DNA of 64,000 nt from Candidatus Saccharimonadota bacterium (GCA_003153395.1 PLYP01000002.1:30634-94633); one strand, 5' to 3'; counted from the stretch's first letter, positions 1 to 8,609 are shown. The notes: generated from the letters alone by a model not told the origin. Translations and numbers: made by a program.

Positions 1-926
1 GCAGCTGAAAAAGTTATAGATTCACCAACCCGGCTTAGAGCCTTAATAATTGCTTCCCGAGAGTCTAGTCCGCTCTGCAATTCTTCCCTAACCCGGAATA
101 TTAGAAATAGGCCGTAATCTGTGCCAGCTCCCAGAACTAAAACCGTCAGAAGTAATTGAGCTAGAGAGGAAACTTTGAGACCATGCTTGGAAGCTTCAGC
201 TACGAGTGGACCCGCTAATGTAACCACGAGTAATGGTGGTATAAGGGTAATGAATGGAGCGAGCGGTGCGCGGAAAATTACCAGTAGCAGAATTACAATA
301 AATAGTACGGTTCCTATTTGCAAGTTTGTATTTTGCTGACCAGAGTTTTTACTATTATCTATTTGAATTGCTACAGGACCGGTTAAGTGTGCCTGCAAGT
401 CGCTAGGCAAATGGTTACTAGCGATTTTACTTCTTAAGTCTGGTATCAGAGTCGATCCATTACTTGGACCTGATTGGTTTGTAACTAGCGCTTCCAGTAT
501 TTCAGCTTGGCCATCAGGAGACCTTCCTCTATCCAAGACTTTATGAACTTGAGAAACCTGTCCTAAGGACTTTGCAAGCTTGTTTATGGAAGCCTGATCA
601 GTAGAATCTAGTGGGCCATTATTTCGCGCAACTATTATGGGAATAGTAGTTAAATTGGTGGGCTGAAAGGTAGACTCAATTTTAAGTGCTTGTTCTGTAG
701 GTGAAGAGGCTGGAAGAAAAGATGAATTGTTAGACTGTGTGACATTAGTTAGTGACGGAAGATAATGTACGGCCGCAAATGTAACTGCTATCCAAAAGAT
801 TAAAACTAGCCAGCGAAATCTGATCGAAAAACTACCTACTTTCGCAAAGAATATATAGCCTCTTTGTTCCAGAGAATTGTCTCGTTTATTTTGTTTTTGA
901 TCTGCAATTTGCAACTTCACATCCAC
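1..926 (-). CDS. MMPL/RND-family membrane transporter, C-terminal part beyond window
   Basis: Translating the minus strand from 926 to the window edge gives an uninterrupted frame of about 308 codons. It has a basic N-terminus, a membrane segment near residues 38-58 (RWLVLIFWIAVTFAAV), a roughly 150-residue outside loop with Thr/Ser/Asn-rich stretches, and then closely spaced membrane segments. The segment around residue 263 reads GAGTDYGLFLIFR, the GxxxDYG-type motif of MMPL proteins, whose Asp takes part in proton-driven export of lipids or drugs. GTG codons at 926 and 920 are the possible starts; no ATG or convincing Shine-Dalgarno precedes them. The gene runs off the window, so the second half (the duplicated RND unit) is unseen. 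Substrate unknown. Confidence 0.85.
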   Translation of the reverse strand, partial: MDVKLQIADQKQNKRDNSLEQRGYIFFAKVGSFSIRFRWLVLIFWIAVTFAAVHYLPSLTNVTQSNNSSFLPASSPTEQALKIESTFQPTNLTTIPIIVARNNGPLDSTDQASINKLAKSLGQVSQVHKVLDRGRSPDGQAEILEALVTNQSGPSNGSTLIPDLRSKIASNHLPSDLQAHLTGPVAIQIDNSKNSGQQNTNLQIGTVLFIVILLLVIFRAPLAPFITLIPPLLVVTLAGPLVAEASKHGLKVSSLAQLLLTVLVLGAGTDYGLFLIFRVREELQSGLDSREAIIKALSRVGESITFSA

Positions 927-984
927 TATTGTCTATAAAAGACCGTAATTAAGCAAACCCAACATAATATTCTCAGGGACAGTC

Positions 985-1788
985 TTAGGTAAGAGCAAAG
1001 CGGGTTCCTATTTCACCCGATAGTGCTCTAGCAATTGCGTTTTCTGTTCTTCCGTTTGCTATCCACATCTCCACGCCAGCTGACATTGCTATTCTAGCGG
1101 CATCAAATTTTGTTAACATTCCACCTGTTCCGCCTTCTTTATCTGTATCTCGCACACAATGATCGTAAGCATCAATATCGTAAATAGTGTTTATGACCGA
1201 ATTTCTATCATTAATATCAGCATAAACTCCATCAATGTCGCTCAACAACACAAGTCGTATATTGCTACCAAAAAGTGCTGATTGACCAATCTTGGCAGCA
1301 AAGGTAGCAGCCAATTTATCGTTATCTCCAAATGCAATTTCTATATGAGAAATAGCATCATTTTCATTGGCTATGACTATATCGCCTTGTTTCATTAGCT
1401 CGTGTGTTACTTGTAAGACTTCGCTGCGTTCGCTATTTAAGTCTAATTCTGCATGTGTTAGTAAAAGTTCACCTACAGTAAGCGTCTGCAATTCGCGGTC
1501 CCAGGCATTTAAAACAGGCCTCCATCCGATGCTGGCCAGTCTTTGAAGGTTAACCATATCCTGCTCTTTAGAAGGACGTTTCTTAAGACCTGTTGCCACC
1601 ATACCGGCGGTAATCGCGGCTGAGGATATTATTGCGATGTTCATTCCACCCTTTTGTAGGTTTATTATCTGTTTTGAGATTCTAGCGAACGACCTTATGT
1701 CCAATCGTTCTGAGCCATCTCTACACTTTTCTGTTAAGGTATTTGTGCCAACTTTAACAAGCAGCACATTATCAATCACATTTTCCAT
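985..1788 (-). CDS. proB: Glutamate 5-kinase-like amino acid kinase (no PUA domain)
   Basis: Family members phosphorylate L-glutamate with ATP, the first step towards proline. Visible motifs are an N-terminal KVGTNTL nucleotide-binding segment, AIISSAAITAGM, LLSDIDGVY in the middle, and GTGGMLTKFDAA near the C-terminus; the last is very characteristic of glutamate 5-kinases. The 267 residues match the kinase domain only, with no C-terminal PUA domain. I place the start at the ATG at 1788 because GGAG lies 6 nt upstream; an in-frame ATG at 1800 and a TTG at 1806 would add 4 and 6 residues. No proA is adjacent, so a complete proline pathway cannot be inferred. Two terminator-like hairpins lie in the leader. 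Confidence 0.88.
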   Translation of the reverse strand: MENVIDNVLLVKVGTNTLTEKCRDGSERLDIRSFARISKQIINLQKGGMNIAIISSAAITAGMVATGLKKRPSKEQDMVNLQRLASIGWRPVLNAWDRELQTLTVGELLLTHAELDLNSERSEVLQVTHELMKQGDIVIANENDAISHIEIAFGDNDKLAATFAAKIGQSALFGSNIRLVLLSDIDGVYADINDRNSVINTIYDIDAYDHCVRDTDKEGGTGGMLTKFDAARIAMSAGVEMWIANGRTENAIARALSGEIGTRFALT

Positions 1789-1822
1789 AATTATCTCCAT
1801 TAGCAACAGACACTTCAGGCAT

Positions 1823-1844
1823 AAAAAATACCCCTTCGTCGGGG
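1823..1844 (-). terminator. Weak terminator-like hairpin in the proB leader
   Basis: Read on the minus strand, CCCC-GACGAA-GGGG is followed by TATTTTTTA. The stem is only 4 bp but all GC and ends in a U-run about 35 nt before the proB start, so it could attenuate proB. Its CCCCGAC can also pair with GTCGGGG of the upstream hairpin at 1892-1915. Confidence 0.4.
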
Positions 1845-1884
1845 CTATCTGAGCTAAGAAAGTTAATTTATGAATGTAATGGTT

Positions 1885-1915
1885 AAAATACCCCGACTGC
1901 TATATTGGCAGCGGG
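1885..1915 (-). terminator. Hairpin with U-tract downstream of ugd, upstream of proB
   Basis: On the minus strand CCCGCTGC, a 7-nt loop and GCAGtCGGG form an 8-bp stem with one bulged T, followed by GTATTTT. It lies about 165 nt after the ugd stop and may end ugd transcription or form part of a two-hairpin leader for proB. Confidence 0.5.
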
Positions 1916-2080
1916 CGTGGCAAGTTTAATTTAGTATATTGATACTGATAATTCATACTTAAAGATATAATATTATATAACTTGGATATTGTCAATTTTT
2001 AGTTGCACGGTCTCTTCTTTTAAGTATCATTACACATCAATTGTCCGCTTCATTTAGCAGCTGATATATGCGCGAAGCAT

Positions 2081-3406
2081 CTACGGATTAATGGTGGGTC
2101 GACGGCCAATACTGTAATAGCTAAATCCAGATTCTTCCATGTTTTTTGGAGTAAATATATTACGCCCGTCAAATACTAGGGCGTTATTTAATTTGTCTTT
2201 TATTACTTTTATGTCGGAGTCAATAAATTCCTGCCATTCCGTTGCTAGTATTAGCGCCTCTGCATTGTCTAATGCCGCATATTTATCTTCCATTATTTGA
2301 AGGCTAGGACTATCTTTATATAGTTTTTTTATGTTAGCGTTTGCCTCCGGGTCATAAGCTTGAATTTTAGCTCCACTAGCAATTAGTTCATTGATTATTA
2401 CTAATGCTGGAGCTTCTCTGATATCATCAGTATTTGGCTTAAAGGATAGCCCCCAAAGCGCAAAAGTCTTATCTTTTATATTGTCGCTAAAATGGTTCAT
2501 GATCTTGCTAACTAAAAGATGTTGCTGTTGTTGGTTGACCACCACCGCAGCTTTTAATAGCTTGAAGTCATAGCCGTGGTCTTCAGACATATACTCTAGC
2601 GCACGGATATCTTTAGGGAAGCAACTACCGCCACAGCCGATACCTGGATGCAAAAATTGATGACCTATGCGGCTGTCTGACCCTACAGCTTGCCTAAGCA
2701 TATCTACATCCGCTCCCATTAGCTCGCATAGTTGGGCTATCTCATTCATAAAGTTCACTTTAGTGACTAAAAATGAATTTGCAGCATACTTACTTAATTC
2801 TGACGTTATTGGATCAGTTACGTATAAGGGACGATCATTGCTAATAAATGGCTCGTATAACGCACGCATAATATTTTCGGCCTTTTTACTTGAGACCCCT
2901 ACTACAACTCGCTCCGGCTTCATGAAATCTTCAACGGCATGACCTTCCCTTAAGAATTCGGGATTAGAGACCACTTCAAATTCTTTATTATTGCTTCCAG
3001 TAATTGCATCGCTTACTTTTTTAGCGCTACCAACCGGTACGGTGCTTTTATTAACAATCAAGCAAAACCTATTAGGTAAATATTGACCTAAGTCACTAGC
3101 CACACTCAATATTATAGATAGATCGGCTGAGCCATCGTCGTTAGGAGGAGTAGGAAGTGCTAGGAATATTACATCGGCATTCTTTATTCCATCAGCTAAA
3201 TCTGTAGTGAAACTAAGCCTTTTTTCTTTCTGGTTTTTTAAAAGAAGTTCCTCAATACCGGGCTCATATATAGGGACATTTCCGGCTACTAATTCATCTA
3301 TTTTATGTGCGTCATTATCTATGCAAGTTACAATGTTGCCACTTTCCGCCAAACAACAGCCCGTTACTAGTCCAACGTAACCCGTGCCAACTACACTTAT
3401 ATTCAT
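2081..3406 (-). CDS. ugd: UDP-glucose 6-dehydrogenase
   Basis: Oxidises UDP-glucose to UDP-glucuronate with two NAD+, supplying uronic acid for envelope polysaccharide. The 441-residue length is normal for the UDP-glucose/GDP-mannose dehydrogenase family. The N-terminal Rossmann motif GTGYVG is at residues 7-12. STVPVG and the conserved NPEFLREG segment follow, and the catalytic-loop motif GCGGSCFPKD lies near residue 260 with its nucleophilic Cys intact. The C-terminal UDP-binding domain contains LWGLSFKPNTDDIREAP. The start ATG has no Shine-Dalgarno; a perfect TATAAT ends 7 nt before it, suggesting a leaderless message. The sugar transferase at 18967 is another envelope-glycan gene, but nothing adjacent shares its operon. 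Confidence 0.96.
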   Translation of the reverse strand: MNISVVGTGYVGLVTGCCLAESGNIVTCIDNDAHKIDELVAGNVPIYEPGIEELLLKNQKEKRLSFTTDLADGIKNADVIFLALPTPPNDDGSADLSIILSVASDLGQYLPNRFCLIVNKSTVPVGSAKKVSDAITGSNNKEFEVVSNPEFLREGHAVEDFMKPERVVVGVSSKKAENIMRALYEPFISNDRPLYVTDPITSELSKYAANSFLVTKVNFMNEIAQLCELMGADVDMLRQAVGSDSRIGHQFLHPGIGCGGSCFPKDIRALEYMSEDHGYDFKLLKAAVVVNQQQQHLLVSKIMNHFSDNIKDKTFALWGLSFKPNTDDIREAPALVIINELIASGAKIQAYDPEANANIKKLYKDSPSLQIMEDKYAALDNAEALILATEWQEFIDSDIKVIKDKLNNALVFDGRNIFTPKNMEESGFSYYSIGRRPTINP

Positions 3407-3419
3407 CCGAATAATTATA
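3407..3419 (-). promoter_or_regulatory. Leaderless-type promoter of ugd
   Basis: TATAAT at 3419-3414 on the minus strand, then 7 nt, then the ATG. Transcription starting 6-7 nt after the hexamer would begin at the start codon. Confidence 0.6.
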
Positions 3420-3515
3420 CACTTACCCTTTAAGAAGTTACGCTACGGTTTTAATATTCAGATAACTTTATATTTAATTTATGTTAAGCAGCTTAGAACA
3501 AATAGATTTAATTAC

Positions 3516-4301
3516 CTACTGCGTAGTGTTAATACTCTGCGGGCTACATAAGTTGACCGTGGCATCAATACCAGGCGAAACATTATCCAAAAGCCAAGTG
3601 CTGCCACTTGGTACAACATCAAACGCTAGAGTAGTTGTGCTACTGCTACTACAGCCTTTTCCTCCAGCCTGACTACCACTCAATGTTTGTTTAACTGTAT
3701 AAATAACTTCGTGGCCTTGAATGCCATTACTAGCTTTATACGCTTTACGAGTAATAGTGGCTTTCTTTAAAAAAGAGGCTTCGAAAAAGTTTGAGCAAAG
3801 TAGCTCTGACTGGTGACAGGTGTCGTAGAAGCTGGGATCACCAACATATTTTTGGCCTAAACCTCTCATGGCCGGACTTTCAAGACTATCCGCTGTCTTT
3901 TTGTCTTTCTTTTGCAGCGCGGTAATAAACTCATTAATTACAGACTGATAGCTTGTCTTATGTCCCAGTAAAGCCAGTGAGCTACCAATAATTATTATGA
4001 GTAGAAGCAGCATACTGAGCGAGGCAATTATTAAATTAATCGACAGTTTAGAGCCCGACCCGCTACTACCTAAAGCAATTGACGCTGGTATTTTATCTTC
4101 TAGGAATAAATTGCTAACAGCTTGAGCCTGTGGCGGTAATACGTTCGGTGCCGAATATGGCTGACTGTCTAAGTTGACCGGGTTCAGAGCCTGGTCCACC
4201 TGGGCAATATCCCAGCCAGCACCCACTAAGTCTTGGCGGATTTGCGCGTCGCTATGGTCATGGTTTCTAGCTTCGTTGATATAGTTTTTTAATTGATCCA
4301 T
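3516..4301 (-). CDS. Single-pass membrane protein with N-terminal helical domain and Cys-containing outer domain
   Basis: I do not recognise a named family for the whole protein. Residues 1-42 form a short helical domain with a GAGWDIAQVDQAL ending, of a UBA-like type that I associate with CPR membrane proteins. A Pro/Gln-rich linker follows, then one membrane segment near residues 90-110 (IIASLSMLLLLIIIIG), then about 150 residues probably outside the cell with paired Cys (CHQSELLC; GCSSS; NLC) and an NTF2-like feel (ending LLDNVSPGIDATVNLC). The Cys pairs could be oxidised by the VKOR encoded at 55579. There is no close Shine-Dalgarno; a TATGAT and an AGGAG lie 25-40 nt upstream. Function unknown. 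Confidence 0.75.
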   Translation of the reverse strand: MDQLKNYINEARNHDHSDAQIRQDLVGAGWDIAQVDQALNPVNLDSQPYSAPNVLPPQAQAVSNLFLEDKIPASIALGSSGSGSKLSINLIIASLSMLLLLIIIIGSSLALLGHKTSYQSVINEFITALQKKDKKTADSLESPAMRGLGQKYVGDPSFYDTCHQSELLCSNFFEASFLKKATITRKAYKASNGIQGHEVIYTVKQTLSGSQAGGKGCSSSSTTTLAFDVVPSGSTWLLDNVSPGIDATVNLCSPQSINTTQ

Positions 4302-4345
4302 TTTTATTTTTAGGTCTTTTAACTCCTATAATCATACCATGGCAG

Positions 4346-5590
4346 CTAGTAGATGTCCCTAACGTTGCCGAAGGCCACGCGCTTCAGTATAACTTCCTGC
4401 ATATTAGCCATGGTAGCCGGCACAATAGTGAACTCGCCATATTTATCGTTAACAATGTCTGCGGCTCTAGCCAATGCGCGAGTATCCAGCCTGGTGTCAT
4501 CAAACAGCCCAAGTTGCATAGGACTGGCAGGACGTAGCTTAAACACCGTAACACCCATGTTGGTTACTCGGCTGGTTATTAGTACTTGATTTAGTAGTTT
4601 CTGAGCATGAAGGTATATGTCTTGGGTCGAGTAAATTGCAGATTTACTTATCCTGTTTTGGGCCCAGTAGGATCTGTTCTCATAATTAAACCATAGACGT
4701 ATTCCTCCTGCCGTATAGTTTTGCGCCCTCAATCGTCGTCCAGTCTTTTCACAGAGCTTCATAAGTAGCCTGGACAGTTTCTCTTTATCCGTGGTCTTGT
4801 CTGGCAGAGCGTACTGATGGCCGAAGCTTTTGCGGCCAAAGTCCACGCTATCAATTTCATGTCCCCGCAGACGTAGGTACCAGTAATAACCCGCAATGCT
4901 CTTGAAGATTTGTTTCTTTAACATCACTACCGGGGCATCCAGAAATTGCAGCGGCGTATAAATGCCTCCGTAGTTAAGTCTGGCCTCATAGCGTGTGTTG
5001 ATGCCTGGCAAGTCTACTAACTGCAGCGTTGAGTAAATCTCGCGCAGGTTTTCAGCAGTAAGAACATTTAGCCCATCAGGTTTATTAAGTCCGGCTGCCA
5101 GTTTAGCCAAAAACCTATTAGGGGCTATCCCTATATTCACAGTTACGTATTCCCCTAGAGACTCCTTGATGTCCTGTTTAATTTGTTGTCCGATGTCAGT
5201 CAGGCTTAATCCCTTCTGCACTGCCCTGGATCCCCTGAAGTCAACAATAAACTCATCTATAGACTTCGGGGTTACTTCATCGGTATAGTTTAAAAGTACC
5301 TTCTTAAATCTCTTGTGCGCATCGAAATACTTTTCCGGGTCAGGCACAAGCACTATTACACCAGGAGCAAGCAGACGAGCTTCCCTGACATTTACTCCCA
5401 GCTTAATACCTAAGACTTTGGCTTCATAAGAGGAGGCCAGTACCATACCGTTGGGAGTATCGTAGGCCGCTACCGCCACTGGTTTGTTACGGATTAGCGG
5501 ATTGGCCTGTTGTTCAATGATAGCGAAGCACGAGTTTAGGTCGATGTGCATGATTAATGGAGCGTTATAGTTAAGCTGGAGATCCATCAC
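4346..5590 (-). CDS. Y-family translesion DNA polymerase (DinB/UmuC-like)
   Basis: Bypasses damaged template bases. The palm-domain catalytic residues are visible: Asp17 in HIDLNSCFA, with Phe22 at the steric-gate position, and Asp112-Glu113 in SIDEF. NIGIAPNRFLAKLAAGLNKP is the classic Y-family fingers/palm motif, followed by the helix-hairpin-helix thumb (LVDLPGI) and a little-finger domain. QLGLF at residues 359-363 matches the sliding-clamp binding pentapeptide. The Asp-Leu-Asn at the first catalytic motif resembles UmuC/UvrX more than Pol IV. It overlaps the small upstream ORF by 20 nt, so the two are almost certainly co-translated. The locus is visibly richer in GC (about 45-48% in sampled lines) than most neighbours, suggesting transfer. 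No LexA-type box was recognised. Confidence 0.93.
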   Translation of the reverse strand: MMDLQLNYNAPLIMHIDLNSCFAIIEQQANPLIRNKPVAVAAYDTPNGMVLASSYEAKVLGIKLGVNVREARLLAPGVIVLVPDPEKYFDAHKRFKKVLLNYTDEVTPKSIDEFIVDFRGSRAVQKGLSLTDIGQQIKQDIKESLGEYVTVNIGIAPNRFLAKLAAGLNKPDGLNVLTAENLREIYSTLQLVDLPGINTRYEARLNYGGIYTPLQFLDAPVVMLKKQIFKSIAGYYWYLRLRGHEIDSVDFGRKSFGHQYALPDKTTDKEKLSRLLMKLCEKTGRRLRAQNYTAGGIRLWFNYENRSYWAQNRISKSAIYSTQDIYLHAQKLLNQVLITSRVTNMGVTVFKLRPASPMQLGLFDDTRLDTRALARAADIVNDKYGEFTIVPATMANMQEVILKRVAFGNVRDIY

Positions 5591-5837
5591 TAACAGTTTC
5601 CAGCAACCAATGTAGGTTGCTTGTGTCTAAGTTAATACGAAACCATAAGATTTCTTCTTTATCAACCAGCTCAAATATATGATGCAGGGTCAGTCCATCT
5701 TTAACAATATGATGATAGCCGATCTTCCCCACTTTATATTCCCTGTTCTGCCAGCCTATGGCAAACGGAAGAGCAATTCTTTTACGAGCATTGTAGTACA
5801 TAACTACACTGACCTCTTCGTTTATTCTTTCACGCAT
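5571..5837 (-). CDS. Small protein co-translated with the Y-family polymerase
   Basis: An 88-residue protein whose last 20 nt overlap the polymerase start. It looks like a small beta-rich fold: PFAIGWQNREYKVGKIGYHH followed by IFELVDKEEILWFRINLD. The arrangement recalls the small accessory ORFs that sit just ahead of Y-family polymerases in Gram-positive bacteria (YolD with UvrX; the DUF6504-like proteins of actinobacteria), but I cannot assign it to either by eye. The start is clear: AGGAG lies 6 nt before the ATG at 5837. The position suggests an accessory factor for the polymerase. Confidence 0.75.
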   Translation of the reverse strand: MRERINEEVSVVMYYNARKRIALPFAIGWQNREYKVGKIGYHHIVKDGLTLHHIFELVDKEEILWFRINLDTSNLHWLLETVSDGSPA

Positions 5838-6245
5838 TTAAAACTCCTATATAATTTGTTTAAGGTTTGATGTGTTTGACAACTTAATTAATGAAATTGA
5901 TAGACTAAAAAACTAAAAGAAATGTCGTAGTTACAATCTCCGAGTTCGGTGATTCTGGTAAAACGACACTAGTGGTAGATGATGATTGCCGAGTTTTATA
6001 ACTCGGCTACTTTGTGGAGTCTAAGAAAGTAACCAGAGATGACATAGAGCCTCTGCTGCGTCCTTACGAAGGCAATGATTTCGAAAATAATTAAAGTGAG
6101 CGAAGATGTTAACTCTACTAGAAGCAATGATAAGTACCTCATCTTTATCTAGTATTGTAGGTTCCACCGATCACGTAAAGTTAAGGTAAGCAGGGACCGT
6201 AGTATGCTTTCCTGTCTTGCATTATTATTCAATCTGCTTCTGTCG
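5838..6245. other. 408-bp gene-free stretch with degenerate coding relic
   Basis: No intact gene is visible. On the plus strand from about 5909 one frame reads KTKRNVVVTIS then EFGDSGKTTLVVDDD, stops at 5998-6000, then continues in the same frame with YFVESKKVTRDDIEPLL and PYEGNDFENN to a stop at 6092-6094. A second in-frame fragment follows after about 6097 (SEDVNSTRSNDKYLIFI). The GDSGKTTL segment resembles a P-loop. This looks like a decayed gene, but I cannot name the parent. Confidence 0.4.
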
Positions 6246-6476
6246 TCAATTAATTATTAGGCCGCGTGGGATATATGTAGGGGGTCCTATAAAGTGCGAA
6301 GAAGCTAAAGGTGTTTTACCTATATCTTCTAGGGCTCTGGAAGCAATTTTGCCTAATTTATGGACGATAAGCCCCATCCTGGATAATGAGCTTTCATAGG
6401 TTATATTATGAATTTCTAAATCGAGATCCTGGCGCTCTTCCGGAGAAAGAGAAACTAGTTCATAGTCGTGATTCAT
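6246..6476 (-). CDS. Small hypothetical protein (76 aa)
   Basis: An acidic, probably helical soluble protein with no recognised domain. It begins MNHDYELVSLSPEERQ and ends with a Pro/Gly-rich tail. The support is positional: a perfect TATAAT lies 13 nt upstream of the ATG on the same strand, and the frame is open and isolated between the relic region and another small gene. No Shine-Dalgarno is seen. Function unknown. Confidence 0.5.
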   Translation of the reverse strand: MNHDYELVSLSPEERQDLDLEIHNITYESSLSRMGLIVHKLGKIASRALEDIGKTPLASSHFIGPPTYIPRGLIIN

Positions 6477-6525
6477 TAAAGTTAAGTATATTATACTTAT
6501 TCGTATCTTAGAGCTTCTACGGGAT

Positions 6526-6834
6526 CTAGCTATCGCCGCTTGGCTTTCTATCCATCATTTGCAATCTATAGTTAACCCGGTCTTTGGTTTCGGCATAGAC
6601 TCCCAGGTTCCCATATACTCCGCCGATGCCAAATCCAACTGCAAATAATTCAATCGCAATATCAGCACCTGCATCCGAAAAGTTCCAGTTTTCTTTTACT
6701 TCTTCATATAAAAATGCTCCGACAGCAGCGACTGCGATAGCTCCACATAAAGCGATTTTCTGACGTAATCTACTTGTAAATCTAATGTCTCGTTGAAGAG
6801 CTACTTCTGAAGCCGATGGCTCATTGTTGAACAT
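6526..6834 (-). CDS. Small two-helix membrane protein (102 aa)
   Basis: No recognised family. Residues 28-45 (IALCGAIAVAAVGAFLY) and 58-77 (IAIELFAVGFGIGGVYGNLG) are probable membrane helices, with basic N- and C-terminal tails. TATTAT lies 14 nt upstream of the ATG, and no Shine-Dalgarno is visible. It could form a unit with the small gene at 6246, but the 49-nt gap contains its own TATAAT, so they may be separately transcribed. Confidence 0.6.
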   Translation of the reverse strand: MFNNEPSASEVALQRDIRFTSRLRQKIALCGAIAVAAVGAFLYEEVKENWNFSDAGADIAIELFAVGFGIGGVYGNLGVYAETKDRVNYRLQMMDRKPSGDS

Positions 6835-6889
6835 AATATAAGAAGTTTATAATAAATATGAATCTGTACAAACCTGGAAAATAAAAACC

Positions 6890-7462
6890 TTAAGTTATGC
6901 CCCATCTAGTTTCTAGTATCTCGTCAGGAATTACCAGGGGCTGAGCTAACTTAACAAGTTTAGCAATTACTGCTTTACCTGCTTTCGAAGCGCCTGCCTC
7001 CCGATATTTTCTTGGCATCTCCGCAAGTTTTTTAGATTCAGCAAATGACACTATACTTGCGGCGCAGTGCTCGTTTTTTCCATCTTCGTTTTCTCCAAAA
7101 CGAAGGCCTTCCTTAGGTCCTTTTTTTAGTGCTGCCAGAAAGATAACTGTTAGCGTATTTATACCATTTCTAGTTCTTGGAGCTCTGTCTACTTCAGTAA
7201 TATTGGTCAATTTTATTCCTGGCAGCTCTTGCTTACGTTCTCGCTTAGCCCCTAAAAGAGGATCTTCACCGTCCATTAATGTTCCGCCCGTCCAATCTGC
7301 ACCTCCTACACGAGTATCCTCGTGCTCACTTCGTGTGAGATGTAAAATGCCAGGTTTGCCTTGTTCGTTTAGACATATGATGCCGATTTTAGCCTTTAGC
7401 ACATCTGGAATAAACTCTACTGGTTCAAACTGAACGGCTTCTAGGGTAGCAGTAGTATTCAT
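6890..7462 (-). CDS. Divergent Nudix-like hydrolase
   Basis: The segment GGTLMDGEDPLLGAKRERKQ followed by ELPGI resembles the Nudix box, in which a Glu-rich helix binds Mg2+ for hydrolysis of nucleoside-diphosphate-X compounds. It deviates from the consensus: Gln replaces the first Glu of REUXEE, and Pro stands where the helix-ending Gly is expected. The rest (strand-rich start, TLTVIFLAALKKGPKEGL) suits the fold. I place the start at the ATG at 7462 (MNTTATLEAV); an in-frame ATG at 7492 would add 10 residues. It is divergent from the ROK kinase gene at 7571, about 100 nt away. Substrate unknown; activity uncertain given the box changes. Confidence 0.65.
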   Translation of the reverse strand: MNTTATLEAVQFEPVEFIPDVLKAKIGIICLNEQGKPGILHLTRSEHEDTRVGGADWTGGTLMDGEDPLLGAKRERKQELPGIKLTNITEVDRAPRTRNGINTLTVIFLAALKKGPKEGLRFGENEDGKNEHCAASIVSFAESKKLAEMPRKYREAGASKAGKAVIAKLVKLAQPLVIPDEILETRWGIT

Positions 7463-7570
7463 GTGTTTGTTTCCGCTTATTACCTTAAGCATAACAGAAA
7501 ATTATTTATAGTTCATATGCTTGTATTTCTAGCAGGATATGCAAAAATTATATTAATTTAGGAGAACCAA

Positions 7571-8554
7571 ATGAATATACCTGAAATTGGTGCAGGCTTA
7601 GTTTTCGGAACCGGTAAAACTAATCTAAGAGTGGCTCAATTTGAGCCCTCAGGTGAAATAATGGGCGAATTACTTGTGCTAGGTACACCAACTACGCCCA
7701 AAGAATTTTTTGCATATACCGGTAGAACAATACTTGAGGCAGCTGCTGATAAAGGAGCAAGGTGGGCAGTGCTTGGAGTAGCGGGTCCAGTTTCAGTTAA
7801 AGTAGATGCCGAAGATGGTGTTACGCAAAACCTACGCGTAACTAATATAAGGGCTCTTAAGCGAAAAAGGGGGTTTGATCCTGTTAGAGAGATGACTAAA
7901 CATGATCCAGCTGTTGGTAAGCTCTTAAATTCTGGAGAGTTTACTTTCCTGACCGTTAATGATGGGGATTTGGCTGCACAAGCTGGAGCTAAACTGTTTG
8001 CCGAAGAGCAAGACAGTGTCGTTGCAGATATTATAGATGGGTCCGGAACTGGTGGGGCAGCAGTTATACGTGACACAAGGTTTGAAGAGCAACTTTTTCA
8101 TCCATTACCCGGAATATGGGAAATGGGTCATATACCCGTATCACTTGATCATCCTGCGTCAACTCCTGAGCAATCCATTTCCGGAACAGCGTTAGACGGA
8201 AAGTTTGATAGACCTATTCGCGATCTTGAACACAATAATCCTGTATTTAGAACAATTGCCCGAGGTATGGCTAATATTGCAATAGTATTTGGTGTCACAG
8301 CTGCTCCAGATTTAATTGTGATTAGCGGTGGAATTGGTATAGAAGCCCAAGATAAATTTAAAGAAGCATTGGAAGCTGAAATTAATTGGTTTACTTCGTC
8401 AGATAATCCAATGGCAGATAAGGTAGCTAAAGCTCGTATCGTATACCCTGATGTATCTATGGCAGATACGTACGAATTGTATGGTGCACCTGGAGCTATG
8501 CGTAGTCACTTAACTTCAAGAATTATAAATCAGTTAGTTCGGAATACTAGCTAG
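7571..8554 (+). CDS. ROK-family sugar kinase-like protein (glucokinase type)
   Basis: An actin-like ASKHA-fold protein of 327 residues, normal for ROK proteins. Visible landmarks are an N-terminal phosphate-1-like motif (GLVFGTGKTNLRVA), VNDGDLAAQAGA at the active-site region where ROK kinases have NDANAA, the glycine-rich IIDGSGTGGAAV, WEMGHIPV in place of GEIGH, and the adenosine motif VISGGIG. The expected reaction is ATP-dependent phosphorylation of a hexose or N-acetylhexosamine. The motifs are shifted enough that the substrate cannot be named. The usual zinc-binding Cys motif of ROK proteins is not seen. AGGAG stands 6 nt before the ATG, a clear Shine-Dalgarno start. Confidence 0.85.
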   Translation: MNIPEIGAGLVFGTGKTNLRVAQFEPSGEIMGELLVLGTPTTPKEFFAYTGRTILEAAADKGARWAVLGVAGPVSVKVDAEDGVTQNLRVTNIRALKRKRGFDPVREMTKHDPAVGKLLNSGEFTFLTVNDGDLAAQAGAKLFAEEQDSVVADIIDGSGTGGAAVIRDTRFEEQLFHPLPGIWEMGHIPVSLDHPASTPEQSISGTALDGKFDRPIRDLEHNNPVFRTIARGMANIAIVFGVTAAPDLIVISGGIGIEAQDKFKEALEAEINWFTSSDNPMADKVAKARIVYPDVSMADTYELYGAPGAMRSHLTSRIINQLVRNTS

Positions 8555-8609
8555 CCTTAATATAGGGTTAAAGCCTAGACAGTTACCATCTATAGGAGAA
8601 GTTAGAACT

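Noticed and set aside
4321..5851. AACTCCTATA at 4321-4330 and again at 5842-5851, on either side of the polymerase locus
   Set aside because: Read on the minus strand each copy is TATAGGAGTT, a ribosome-site plus TATA-like string, so chance or functional recurrence explains it better than an insertion footprint.
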